Source of the DNA: Notospermus geniculatus
Lineage: Eukaryota > Nemertea > Pilidiophora > Heteronemertea > Lineidae
Direction: 5' to 3'
Assembly: GCA_002633025.1 (NCBI GenBank)
Contig: NMRB01000303.1
Span: forward strand, 161,741-225,740
Length of the DNA stretch: 64,000 bases
The first letter of the stretch is position 1. Every line of letters begins with the position of its first letter. The notes below the pieces were generated by a model that worked only from the letters and a program-made list of their open reading frames with translations, was not told the origin of the DNA and did not search any database. Made by a program: the position numbers and the translations under genes. Below are positions 13,001 to 24,100 of the stretch, piece after piece.

Positions 13001-15444
13001 ACAGCTTAGATTGCAATACTGAAAGGTTTGAATAATACATCAACACTTGACTATGTGCATGGTGGTTGCTTTCCTGTTTGAACTTAACGGTTCACATGAG
13101 AGTTTGGTGTCTGGGTGTCCGGGTGTCTGTCGGTTTGGCATGTTGGCTGGGTGTTACAGGACTTGTAAAAATCATCAATGGCAAATACCTTCATGATCGA
13201 AAGGGTTTTTTTCATCCAACATAAAGGCAGTGAAATTTAGAAATGACTTGCTGGGATTGGATCATCCGAGTGTGGGATTTTCACTATTTTTTACTGCTCT
13301 TTCTATCTTTATGTCCTGGTGAAAGATTCTGGAGTCTTGTTGCCATGGTTACCCTGTATAGTTGATTTCAAGTCCCCTGATTTTGATGAACATGGTGGAA
13401 GTCTTTTGCAGTAACTGGTAAGAGGGAAACTGTGATGTCAGTGATGGAATCTTTGGTGTTGGTTTGAGCGGTTGAATGTGGTTTGTGGATCTTCTGTTTC
13501 TGAGGCAGTTTGGAAATGCAATTCACAAAGAAAGTGAATGTACATACCGGTACTATAGAGGCTATGCACTGACGTCATCAAATGACATCATCAGTGGGTA
13601 TGACGCCACGCTGGATGGAACTGCGCAGGCAAACCGTCACATGCGCTGCGTCGTTCCATCCAACATGGCGTCACGCGGGCTGATGACGTCACGTGCATAG
13701 CCTCTATTGGAATCTCATATTGGTAGTATACTATACATGTACTTGTCATTTTAGAGAGAGGCCAGGCCCATTGCCCATGGTCTTGAACATTCCTAACACA
13801 AAACCGAAGGTGTAATCTTTTCATTACGACAAGTATTAACAAGTATTAATGCCGTGCCATCAAAAATGTTTTCATAACCTCTTTCCTAACCCTTTGTGAT
13901 TGGACAAATTTTACTGTTCATTGACCTGGTTGTTTTGTAGTACTAGTATTATAAAATGACATGTTCACATACCTGAGTAGATAGGCCCTGGTCTGGTTAT
14001 TTGATATGATTATTTTTAGCGTAAATCAACTGCTGATATTGTAATTTTTTGTCCTACAAAATTAATTAAGGATCAGGATGTGTGTTATTGTTGAGTGGAC
14101 AAAAGCTACTGTTTTATGCATACATGCAGCTTTTCCACTTTGGAAATGTATTGTGTCACTTTGTATTGAAACTCTGCAGTGACCTTGACATTGCCATCAC
14201 CTTTGACCTTCTGTCTTATCCTTTTTCCAGAGAACAAGGCAAGGACCCGTTGGCTACCCTGGTGAAGCAGACTGGTGGATCAAAACGAAATGCCCTACTA
14301 AAGTGGTGTCAGAGCAAGACTTCACATTATCCAGTACGTATAAATGAGCCCTCAATAATACGTGCATCCAATCTTCTGTAATTTTACCCACTTAACAGCC
14401 GTTAATTTTCTCATCAATGATTGGTTGGCTTGAATTGGCGTTCAACGGACACATGTCGTGGAGATCATAATGACATTGGTTTAATTGGCTGCCATATAAT
14501 GACTGATACATTCACAGAATCTGTGCCATTGATACAAAACATTAATGCGGGCAGATGTTTTTTTCATGAAGTTAATTCTTGAACACACTGATATAAAAAT
14601 ATTCTTTTGTTTCAGCATATTGACATCACCAACTTCAGTAGCAGTTGGAATGATGGCCTGGCATTCTGTGCCCTCATGCACTCTTACCTCCCCAGTAAAA
14701 TACCATACAGTGAGTTGGATACTCATGACAAGGTGAGCTTGTACCCCCCGATTCAGATTGATCAGCAGAACAACAGTAAAACAAATGACTGGTATTTTCC
14801 TAAGTTTATGATTCAGTAAAATCCTCATGGTCACAGAACGTTTGTCCTCAGCGTAACTCAGTTTGATAGCCCCATCTCGAGTCAATACCTGCTGTAAAGT
14901 TGTCTCCAACCATATACTATGTTTACATTTTCAGCGAAGAAATTTCACTTTAGCTTTCAAGGCTGCCGAAAGTATTGGAATACCATCATCATTGGTAAGT
15001 GATGTGAAGTCTCTGTAATGATCGGGAACAACACTCCGGGTATCAAATTTAACTCGTTATTTATTCTCCGTGCTCATAAATGGTACAGTGGTAACCGCAT
15101 GCTTCTCGTCTCTGCCACTCGGCCTTGACCCCCCTCCCCCATCCAGGCGGGGGAAACCAGTCACATCACCAGCGCTGTGAGCCAGTCCTGTGCATCACTA
15201 ACATGGCCGTTGGGATACGGCCAGGGGTTGATGCACAGGGCCGGATCTTGGCAGTCAAAGGGTTAATATCTTTTGAGTAAATCCCACATTAGTAGAACTT
15301 AAAACTTACTGTCTGTTTTATTCTTTCCTGTAGTCAATCAACGAAATGGTCGCAATGGAGAGACCAGACTGGCAAGCCGTCATGGGATACGTCACATCCA
15401 TTTACAAGCATTTTGAAGTCGACAACAAGGGAAACGGGCTCTAG
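7086..15444 (+). CDS. SPECC1L: SPECC1L / cytospin-A: coiled-coil, calponin-homology cytoskeletal protein
   Basis: Cytoskeletal scaffold of the cytospin family, which links actin, microtubules and adherens junctions. Five coding exons: 7086-10003, 14231-14333, 14616-14732, 14935-14994 and 15334-15444. All have GT-AG borders and matching phases, giving 1102 aa (human SPECC1L is about 1117). The large first exon encodes a basic, Ser-rich head with repeated [10 protein letters not shown] motifs (about aa 150-200), a coiled coil (about 205-275), a long coiled coil (about 385-780) and a Ser/Pro tail. Exons 2-5 encode a C-terminal single CH domain (about aa 973-1090) with family-specific strings [45 protein letters not shown] and [20 protein letters not shown]. 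The ATG at 7086 follows the acceptor at 7025 by 60 bases, so a noncoding leader exon lies upstream. SPECC1 is the paralogous alternative; the length and CH domain fit SPECC1L or a pre-duplication ancestor. Confidence 0.93.
10781..11780. repeat. Dispersed element: GTCCGTCGTC head plus degenerate tandem units of about 145 bp
   Basis: Starts with the palindromic head agctcactggggtgagct and a (GTC/GTCC)n tract (10810-10860). It continues as diverged units marked by atggccgccaggtggcgtaa and caaagtgctgtaactcagga, spaced about 145 bp apart (near 10975, 11266, 11410, 11554 and 11699). No protein-coding domain seen. The layout resembles repeats widespread in marine invertebrate genomes; I cannot name the family. 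Confidence 0.7.
13555..13707. mobile_element. Palindromic MITE in SPECC1L intron 1
   Basis: The left arm (atagaggctatgcactgacg, then tcatc) is matched by the inverted right arm (gatgacgtcacgtgcatagc, then ctctat), about 26 bp with small mismatches. The interior has a second, weaker inverted pair around the ggatggaac and gttccatcc strings. Confidence 0.7.
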
Positions 15445-17285
15445 GGTCATTATTGGCAAAAGATTGGTACCTGATGCAGTACAGGAAGAAAATGAGCTGT
15501 TCTGATACAACCGATGTTATCAGTCAGTAGTCTTGAGTTATTTAGTCAGTGGAGGGCACTTCGACATGACTATTTCGTAAATGAACCAACCTGCCTTAAA
15601 AAGTGACATCAGTGGATAAAAAAGATCTGGCTCATGACTTGAAGTGACTAACTTATCAAGTTCAACAAGTTGAAGAAATCCATAAGTCTATCTTGCACGG
15701 GTTTTTGCTGCTTATTATTCCATTGCCAAATGCATTCCCTGAGATGTCTGTTCATTCTCAAGCTGTAACATCCTGCTAATTGTAAATATTTCAAAAAATG
15801 CCACATGACCATTGTGTAGTTACATCTGTGTCTTTGCATATAGCAGTTTTGCTGCATTACTAATTCCATTAGTAGAAAAGTTGTCTCTATTTTCAAGATT
15901 CAGTCCATTGTCTGTGTGTTTCAATGTTTCTATAAAAGGTTTTGGCTGAATTTTCTCGGTGTGTAGCAAGAACATAATCAGCTGACCACAGTGAAAAAAG
16001 TTCTGAAATAGTGCAATACAAGTTGGAAATAGGTCGTACCGGTGTGATCCACCATGTCTTATCATAGTTGTTAAGCTAAATGGACAGATTGATGTGTGGC
16101 TGGCATAGGTATCTGTTGTGCTAAATAGGTTGTGAATTAGCTTAAGTTTGACATCAGAATAACATTCTGGAAAAAATAGCAATAAGAAAGACAATCAAAA
16201 TGGATGATGTCGTCTCTCACAGGAGCAATTTCAGTATTGTATGAAAACTTCTGATGGAACTAAACCATAGGCCCTAAATGGCAAGATTTGGTGGATTCAG
16301 TTTGAGGCCAGTGCTGCCATCTATTAAACAGATCTATAACTGTACTTACCAGCAACTGCATGTTCCTCCCTTCAAAAAATCAGTCGTACACAGTTACCAG
16401 GGAGTTGGACAAAAGTGGTCAAACTGAGTTCTCCAATTACCATAGATTTTGCTCTCCGTACTGCTCCCCATCATGAATGTGTACCATTGGCTTTTGTATT
16501 GGCATTGTTGTCTTATCAGTCCTGAAGTTATCAAGTCATGTTACAGCTTTCTTAGAGAGTGTTTGTGATGCCAGTTTGCAGTGTTAGAATGGCGGTGTAT
16601 CCGGTCGGAAACAAAAGAAATGGAAGAGACACCTGTTCAGTTGCACCCAGTCGTGAAGAAAGTACATGTAGTTTTGAAGCTTTTTGTAAAGCGCTGTTCC
16701 ACTGTTTCGCAGTCTCAAAGCACTTCACATTTACACCAATCTTCCCAGAAACTTTCTAGGGAACTTTTGGCAGCTCATTCAGCACTCACTTGATCTTTCC
16801 AGACCAGTTGAGAGTACAACGTGGTGACTTAACTGGGACTCTGTCACAAGTCTGATGCTTAACCATTGTTAACTACTGCACCACCACACTACTATGTTGT
16901 GGAGTTGCTACACTGCTCCCAAACTTTAACTGCTAACAATAGTATTTGCAATGCTCAGGAGTGATTTCAACCACAGGCGTCTCATACGTCTGTGTTTCAA
17001 CAGTCCAAAACACCCATACGATTAGTAAGATGTCAGTTGAACCTAGAGGCTCCGTGTAGGATCATTCATATGGTCTTTACTCCACTCTGTTCTATCAACT
17101 TTGGTCCAGAGCTGTCTGTTGATGAGGTCATGAAATGAATGTGTAGTTTCTGTAATTTATGTCAGCATCATGGTCAGTAGGCTTTAGCTTCTAGCTTATT
17201 GCAGAGATCTGCATATTCCTTGATGAAATATGTCTTGTGTAATTATTTATTGGCATTTAAAATAAAGTATGGTCAACTAAAACAA
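15445..17285 (+). other. Probable SPECC1L 3' UTR
   Basis: About 1.8 kb follows the TAG stop with no other gene recognised. The first good AATAAA preceding a plausible end is at 17261. The UTR end is inferred from that signal only. Confidence 0.4.
17261..17266 (+). promoter_or_regulatory. Candidate SPECC1L polyadenylation signal
   Basis: AATAAA in an A/T-rich context 1.8 kb past the stop codon. No transcript evidence is available. Confidence 0.35.
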
Positions 17286-18091
17286 TGTACCAGTAAGTGT
17301 TAAGTTAACCCATCTTGCCCTTTTCACATGTTGTTTATCATAGCCGAAGGGTCGTTTGGACTCGTTAGCCTGAAGGGTCTCTTGATTTGTCTTGAGTCTC
17401 GAAAACGTGGTGGTGGGGGTCCATAAATCCTAGGGAGATGCCGATAGGGCCGGAGGTGGTCTGTTGTTCAATAACATGACTCCGTTTCAATGCAAATGTA
17501 TGCAATGACAAATTTGAAAGCGAACTTAATTCTTGGTGTCAAATAAATAGATTTATTGAAACACTCTAATAAGCCTATCATACAAATCTATGTTGCGATA
17601 CAAATTACATCCTGTCCAGGGCTTTACTGTCTTGGTACCAGTCTGTGCTGTTAACTCAAAATTTTGACTGCATTTCGTACTATCGTATACTAAAAAGTAT
17701 GACAGACGCGGATGCAGGGGGTGTCCCCTCTTTCAGCCAACAAATCCGTAAAATCAACAGTGAATTCAGAAATTTCTAGCAAATCATTGAAATTCACTGC
17801 AGATTTCAATGATTCTAGCATTGGGTGCCCCCTCTTTTTCTGAAATCGTGGATCCGGCCCTGTATGAGGAAGACGGTGGATACCGTATATGTTAACGGAT
17901 GGGAGGTCAATTCCCTCTTATGGCTAAACTCTGTCACTGTAACTAATTCATTACATCAAGAAATGTCATGAAATGTCAAAGTCCATTGAAGATTATGTAT
18001 GGACTCGGACCATTCATACAAGACACATTATGTCATCCATTCATGGACGCCTCGTTTAAACATGGGCCATTGAACCATCTTTTTTGAAGAT

Positions 18092-18182
18092 GGGGATTTG
18101 GCCTAGTGGTTTAAGGCGTGCTGCCCCTTAGTGCTGGCGATTGATGCCTTATGCGAGGGTCCGTGGGTTCGATTCTGATAGG
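18092..18182 (+). mobile_element. tRNA-derived SINE head
   Basis: Contains a box A-like TGGCCTAGTGG and a box B-like GGGTTCGATTC about 60 bp apart with a long variable arm, as in Leu/Ser-type tRNAs. The acceptor stem does not close and there is no anticodon arm I can fold with confidence, so this is a SINE head or tRNA pseudogene rather than a functional tRNA. Confidence 0.5.
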
Positions 18183-18970
18183 AAGCAATGTCTTTCACCT
18201 TAGAAACTCGATTTTCTATTTCATATTCATCCATTCATAATTGGATTAATTAACTTTCACTTCATTTCTTTGCCTACCCTATGTGTATATAAACTATTTA
18301 CATATCACTTGTATATCTGATCAAGGTCCACAATATAGGAGCAGTCAGCCGTGCATATTGCCAAAAGGTGGCAGCAAAGTTCTAGCGGACCAATACACAG
18401 GAAAATCCACGTGATTGGTGCTCAATCAAGAATGAATGGGTCCGCTATATGCTTTGAATTCGGCCGTACTATTGGTCAACTCACTGACAGCTCCTATTAT
18501 GTTCTAAACGAACGAAATCGATTTTTGAAAACCGAAAGAAACGTCCGCATCCTGAAAGATGTAGACAGTTTCTGTTGCTGGAATAATTCAGATGAAAGGG
18601 TCACAAGCGAATCCATCACTGTGCCTGTAGCACACGAGACGCCAAGCAAGGCGCTAACAAACGTCTAGTTTATCTTCGATGTTATAGGACTGGTCCTGCA
18701 GTCATTACAGCTTCGTTACCTCCTTTAGCAATATTGTCAATAGGATTTGATTAATACACGTACAAGTCCAAAATCTGTCGACAAAATTGAAGTCTATGCT
18801 GAATCTGTTTTGAATTAAGGCATGAGGATGACCGTGATGGATTCTCACTTGACGCTCTTCTCCTGTTGGGTTTACAAGGCTCCCAGGTCAGTTAGTGAAT
18901 GGGCACCTGAAGAAAAAAGGATTACCAGTGAAAAGGACCATCTCAGTTTGGATGTAGGCCGAGGACTTCT

Positions 18971-19265
18971 CGTCCCCAAGGACATTTTCGTTGCCGAAGA
19001 CATTTCGTCCCCAAGGACATTTCGTCCCAGGACATTTCATCCCCAAGGACATTTTGTCCCCGAGGACATTCCGTCCTCAAGAACATTTCGTCCCCGAGGA
19101 CATTTTCATCCCCAAGAACATTTTGCCCCGAGGACATTTTCATCCCCAAGAACATTTTGCCCCGAGGACATTTCATCCCCAAGAACATTTCGCCCCGAGG
19201 ACATTTCATCCCCAGACAGTTTGTCCCAAGAACATTTCGTCCCCGAGGACATTTCGTCCCTAGAT
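18971..19265. repeat. Minisatellite of 15-18-bp GAGGACATTTCGTCCCC units
   Basis: About 17 imperfect head-to-tail copies of (g/a)aggacatttcgtcccc, with recurring variants (aagaacattttgccccg). The unit length wobbles between 15 and 18, so long frames on either strand (R-T-F-R-P-like) are by-products of repeat composition. Confidence 0.85.
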
Positions 19266-19315
19266 ATTCGTCCTTGGGCCTTTTGTACCCTGACATTTCG
19301 TTCGATAACCAACAG

Positions 19316-19385
19316 AACTCCCGGTCACACTCCCTCCCCCGAATTCCGGTTGTCGTCCACCATCTTGATAAGACTTGCAGCTTCA
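19316..19385 (-). pseudogene. Relic of a receptor exon (similar to receptor C exon 4)
   Basis: On the minus strand a segment around ATGGCTGAAGCTGCAAGTCT resembles the receptor C exon-4 segment at 23030-23080 (ATGGCTGAGGTTGCAAGCTC), about 40 of 47 positions by eye. Flanking sequence does not continue the exon and a stop follows, so it looks like a fragment of a decayed paralogue. Confidence 0.4.
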
Positions 19386-19732
19386 GCCATTATTATTAGA
19401 TTGACTTACGTTTTAGGGTTCCAGTAGTTTTAATCGACTTCTCGCTCTTGATCGTTTTGGTGGTAGCGTAGCCGTATTCGGACTGTGCACCCTTGCTAAG
19501 TGGGTGTCTTCCTGTCAAATCTCTGGTCGTTCGTAGAACCCTGCTACCCGTACCATAAATGCTTCCCTTATAGACAGGGCCGCTCTTGGTGCTTCCTGGG
19601 TGGCGGAGGTACAGGGAATCTAATAATAAAGAGAAAGAAGTGAGATAGCACTTTTAATGTTGCGTCTTTCAGTCGCCCCTTAAATGGTTGTGGCCCCACA
19701 GTTGTGACGCTGGCGCGAAAAACGCACATTAT

Positions 19733-19864
19733 TAGGGAGTTTTCGCAAAGCCCCCGAAACGCCAACGCGAACGCTAAACCCATTGTTCGATGCCATGAAG
19801 ACAGCACCGAACAAAAGGATAGACGTTCGCGTTGGCGTTTCGGGGGCTTGGCGAAAACTCCCTA
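19733..19864. mobile_element. Palindromic MITE (TAGGGAGTTTTCGC family), full copy
   Basis: 132 bp with TIRs tagggagttttcgcaaagcc and its inverse ending gcgaaaactcccta. The arms extend through ccccgaaacgccaacgcgaa, so nearly the whole element folds into a hairpin. Related copies lie at 20957-21020 (half), 48403-48531 and 51572-51701. Confidence 0.85.
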
Positions 19865-20956
19865 TACTGGTAGGTCCAGATTGGACGGACGACGTATCAA
19901 AGAAAATACTCCATTCGATGATTGTGAGTGCGAAATTAGGCCTACCCTGCCACGCCAATCATAAATCAGAGTCGTCAGAGATCAGAGACTTCGAAAACAA
20001 ACGAGGGGGGCGGTTCCTGCTGTCTGCGGTTCACGAAAGCACCGCACTCATCAGTTCCCGCCATTAATTTGAAGGAGTGGCCAAGCTGACACTGGTTCTT
20101 TCGCCTCCTCGGATTCACTTCCACATCAATGCCTGTTGCATGACAATGCGACTAGTCTACCTGTCATGCCTGTGGAAAGTTCTACAGAAAGGCCTAGTGG
20201 AATACTCAAGTTCAAAGGATGTCTACAGGCTGTTATGTTCTCTTCGCCGGCACTGGGGACTGGGGCAGAAGGAAGTTAAGGTAGGATGAAGCCGTTATTG
20301 TAAAATAGGTGACATCAGTTTATATACAGGACACAAGGTTTTGGTATATCGATATGTACATGACCTTCTGCCGCTTCTGTCCTCATGTGATGTTGTTGCA
20401 TGCTAGGCTATAGATCTATATATCTGTGCAGACGCCTAATATACAAACGCAGCTACGTAGCATCAAAATCTAACTGCAAATTTACTGTGTACAGTGCCTC
20501 TCTGAGCAGGACCACTCGGTTTGCCAGATAATATAGGCCTAGTCGTTCACTAAACGGTCCATTTCACCATAGGCCTATTTGACATCCCCCGCCATTTTCT
20601 TGGGGGGGGGGGGGGTCAAACTTATGGCACCTTGAAGGGCGATCTATTTCGGGAGAGCCGACTTCGGAAAGATTAGACCCCTGTATAGTATAATATTCCC
20701 ATGTGGGCCTAGGCCCTAGGCCTCGGTCTATTTCTGGGGATGCACCAAAAGTGCCCAAAAAGACAGGCCCTTGACAAACACTGCTGCCCTCTTTCTTTGT
20801 TGAACACAGGCCTTGTTCTTCATGAGCGTTTCTCGCCGCAGTTAAACCCCGCCCATTCATACCATTGTCCGAAGGCACCACACCAGTCACCCAACGCATA
20901 AAAGCTTTGAGTGGCTGCATTGTAGGCCTATCTCACAATGTAACCCCCCCCCCCNC

Positions 20957-21020
20957 GTGGCATCGAACAATGGGTTTGGCATTCGCGCTGGCGTTTCGGG
21001 GGCTTTGCGAAAACTCCCTA
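20957..21020. mobile_element. Half copy of the TAGGGAGTTTTCGC MITE
   Basis: Matches the right half of the 19733-19864 element (gcatcgaacaatgggtttgg to gcgaaaactccct). It begins directly after a poly-C run and an N, so the missing half may be an assembly loss. Confidence 0.75.
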
Positions 21021-21122
21021 TTGATGGCTGATGACAACCTGTACGGTAAGAGAGTCTTGGTCATAGATGGGATGGCGCCTTGATGCTTAACAGTACTGAA
21101 GTAAAATTCTGGTAAGATAGAT

Positions 21123-24100
21123 TCAGAAAGATAGTGTATAAGAAGAGTGTAACAAGCGAAAATGCGGGAACGTTCCGTACTTACTTGGATCTGGGGAATA
21201 TTCGCTCTGAGAGAGCAGTGTCGCGTTGAGGAAGGCTGGGTTGACGTTAGCGTACGTATCACCGTTTACCATGTAGACAGATCCTGGCCTGTTACTCTTG
21301 TAGCTTGGTGGGCCATACGCAACGCTGCCATAGATATCTCGATCCTCCGCCTCGTCATCCTCTAGATAGATGCCCTCAACACCGAGGCTGTTAAGTTGAC
21401 GAACCTTGGGGAGGAACATCACGAAGAGTACCAATGTCGCAGTCAGGAATAGGCCATAGGCGATCGCTGGATCTTCGTAAGCTCGGTTCGTGTTTAGCTG
21501 CCCAACGAGGATCCACGCCAACCAGAGGGGGATGGAAAATCCAGCTGCGAGGCCAACGAAGATACCCTCCCGATGATTGGTGGTGATACCGTGGGTACGG
21601 ATGGCGATTAGGGTGCATACAACGATCAGAATCATACAGTAGATCAGAGAAAATACATGGGCCGTGTACAGACGTGTCAGGTTTGGGGCCACAGACTCGT
21701 GGATACATTTCCATTCACCATTAACCACGGCAGCCTTTGCTGGGACAAGGATGAGCCATTCGGCATCTACGACCAGCTGCACCGACCAAGCGAACAGGAA
21801 CATGAGGACTTGGTAGACGCCCCTCAGGTAACCAATGCTTTTTGAACTCAGAACAATCATGAGTTTCACCAACAAGATGGCGTAGATCATTGCGTATGAA
21901 GCACCAACGCCGAATCTGATCATACCGCAGGTGTACTTGCTAGGTGTCGGGACGAAGAGGAAGCAAACCATGTAGGCCAAGATGACTGCCACGAGCAGAA
22001 GCTGCCCCAGCCACATTGTCCGCCATTTTCTGATCGCCTTGGTACCGATGAGTTTCGAGAGGACGTAAATCTCAAAACAGAGGACAATGAAGATGCCAAG
22101 ACCAGCAAGGATCATGAGGGGGATGATCCAGATGTCATCCCTTACGGCCTTCATAGGAACCATCGTCGCATTGCTCCTGTTCGAGGACATGGTAGGAAGG
22201 TTTGGGTCTTCGGTGGTTTGACCTGGAAGCACTGGATTGATGGTGGGAGGAGAACAGACCACACACTGGTAGTCGCACTTGGATTGAAATTTGGCGATTT
22301 GGTTCATTTTTTCATCATAGGTTTCAATGGATAAGGTCATGTCTAGCACTGGTTTCCCATTACCAAACTGAGTGTAGGTCCCGGTCTGGAATGATGAAGG
22401 GAATAAATTAGGATCACGTTGACTCACCGTTGGTGTGTTGTCAGAGCGGCTGAGTGGATACATCCACATCCAAAACTAAGCCAACTGATCCGTTTCTCCT
22501 TCAGAGCACACAGAGTCGGACACTCATCTGGGCCCATATTCATAAAACCCTGCTAGCTTAGTTGGTTGCTAGTTGTGTACATTGACCTGTACAAACTGGC
22601 CACTTTAGCAGGGAACGAAGCCTAGCAAGGTTTTATGAATATGGCCCCAGGACACTGCGTGCTCATCCAAGAACTCTGCTACTTCTTGTTATTCATGTCG
22701 AAGCAGTCTTCTGGGCTGAAGCATTTGCATATTCATCATTGCCTTCTAATTCGCTTGGTGATGATCCTCGATATCTCTGCATTTTTTGATTTCACCGATT
22801 AAGACCTTTATTTTATAATGATGCCTTCATGGAGGAATGAAGATAGCATGCAATCCCTTTACTTCAAAACTTGATTTGACATGTGTGATGGACCTGTATG
22901 GCATGGACTATGAAATTACGTCCGTCTTGCCTACCTCGATAAGAATGGGCGTGCCGGAAACTTTTTTCTTGATGTTCATAATCTTTAATCTTGTCGTAAA
23001 GGCATCACCTCGACTGTCAAACACTCGGTTGTTCACCGTCTTGATAGAGCTTGCAACCTCAGCCATTATATTTGGTCTGGTCTTGAAGTCGGGACAGAGG
23101 TCAGTGCTGCCACTTTTAACTAAAACGAAGCAATATAGGTTACCTTGATTTCTAGAAGCAAAAACTCAGCAGTTGCCAGTTCAATATTTCCTCACGTCAT
23201 TGTCTTATTCTTACTAGGAAACTTAGGAAACGTGGTGGAGATCCATTCATTTTGCTGCTGGTCAGTAACAAGTACGAAGTGATTCCATTTCGTGTGCTAC
23301 CCCATCAGGTGCAGAATGGTATCCCATGGAGTTCTCATTTTGCTCGTGGAAATGCCACGAGAATGTAGTCAAGAGTTCAACCCTTGACTTTTTAGAAACG
23401 AGTCGATGTAAGGACTTCGAGTCTCATTCCTGGAACACACTTCTCGATCCTAGCCACCCTAACTGCTGAGTTCGTGTTGAGGTTCGTGCAGTTGAGCAGT
23501 CTCACGTGCAGCGGGAGTACCACCCATGCCACCCACTGCACGTCGGACGAATAAACCCACCTCCGCATATGTTCTTTCTTTTGTCTTCCACTCCCTTCAC
23601 GATAGCGTCCACTGCTTGGATAATGTAGATAACCCTGGGATCTACCTTCAGTTGTGTATACGATGCATCTTGCGTTGGTCCACAAGGATTAGCAGCTCCT
23701 TTAGCCAATGAACATTGGAACTTTTCTTCCCAAAACTTGTCAAACCAAGGGTTATCTTTGTTCTGGCCAGGTCGTAGGTTTCTAGAAAGAGAACATGTCA
23801 AGTGGGTTGGGATCGGAACACGTATGTCATGTATGTCAGGTGTCGGTGTCCGTTGATGGAAGCCGCCACCATATCCTCCATCGCGTTCGGTGCAAGAGCT
23901 TCAGTTTCATGGCGAGAGGGGGGAGGGGAGACAGTAGGCCCAGCCTTGCCAGTCGGCCAATCAGACTGGGGATTTATTGGCCAAAATTTGGTCGACGGTC
24001 CAGATATTGATATCATCTGTTGCCACTTACGTGAAAGTTTTGGAGAATTCTTCGTATTGAAACTTGTCTTCGCCAAAGACATGCGGTGCGATCACAACAG

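Larger units (their letters stand above)
10004..14230 (+). other. SPECC1L intron 1
   Basis: A 4.2-kb intron, GTAAGT donor to TTTTTCCAG acceptor. It carries the 145-bp-period repeat at 10781-11780 and a palindromic element at 13555-13707. No other gene was recognised in it. Confidence 0.85.
17286..21122. other. Intergenic region between SPECC1L and receptor C
   Basis: No intact gene recognised. It holds a tRNA-derived SINE, a minisatellite, a decayed receptor exon and one and a half copies of a palindromic MITE, each listed separately. Long G and C homopolymers (near 20600 and 20943, with an N at 20955) mark poor assembly quality. Confidence 0.6.

Noticed and set aside
14481-14909. 142-codon minus-strand frame in SPECC1L
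   Set aside because: Overlaps the CH-domain exon at 14616-14732 antisense; no similarity to any family recognised.
17700-17870. Paired gggtgtcccctcttt / gggtgccccctcttt strings suggesting a repeat
   Set aside because: Short imperfect direct similarity only; no boundaries or second full copy in the window.
18822-19427. 201-codon plus-strand frame rich in R-T-F-R-P, and similar frames on the other strand
   Set aside because: It is the translation of a 15-18-bp minisatellite; several frames on both strands are open for the same reason and no domain is present.
20564-20920. 118-codon minus-strand frame near poly-G
   Set aside because: Depends on homopolymer sequence of doubtful length and has no recognisable domain.
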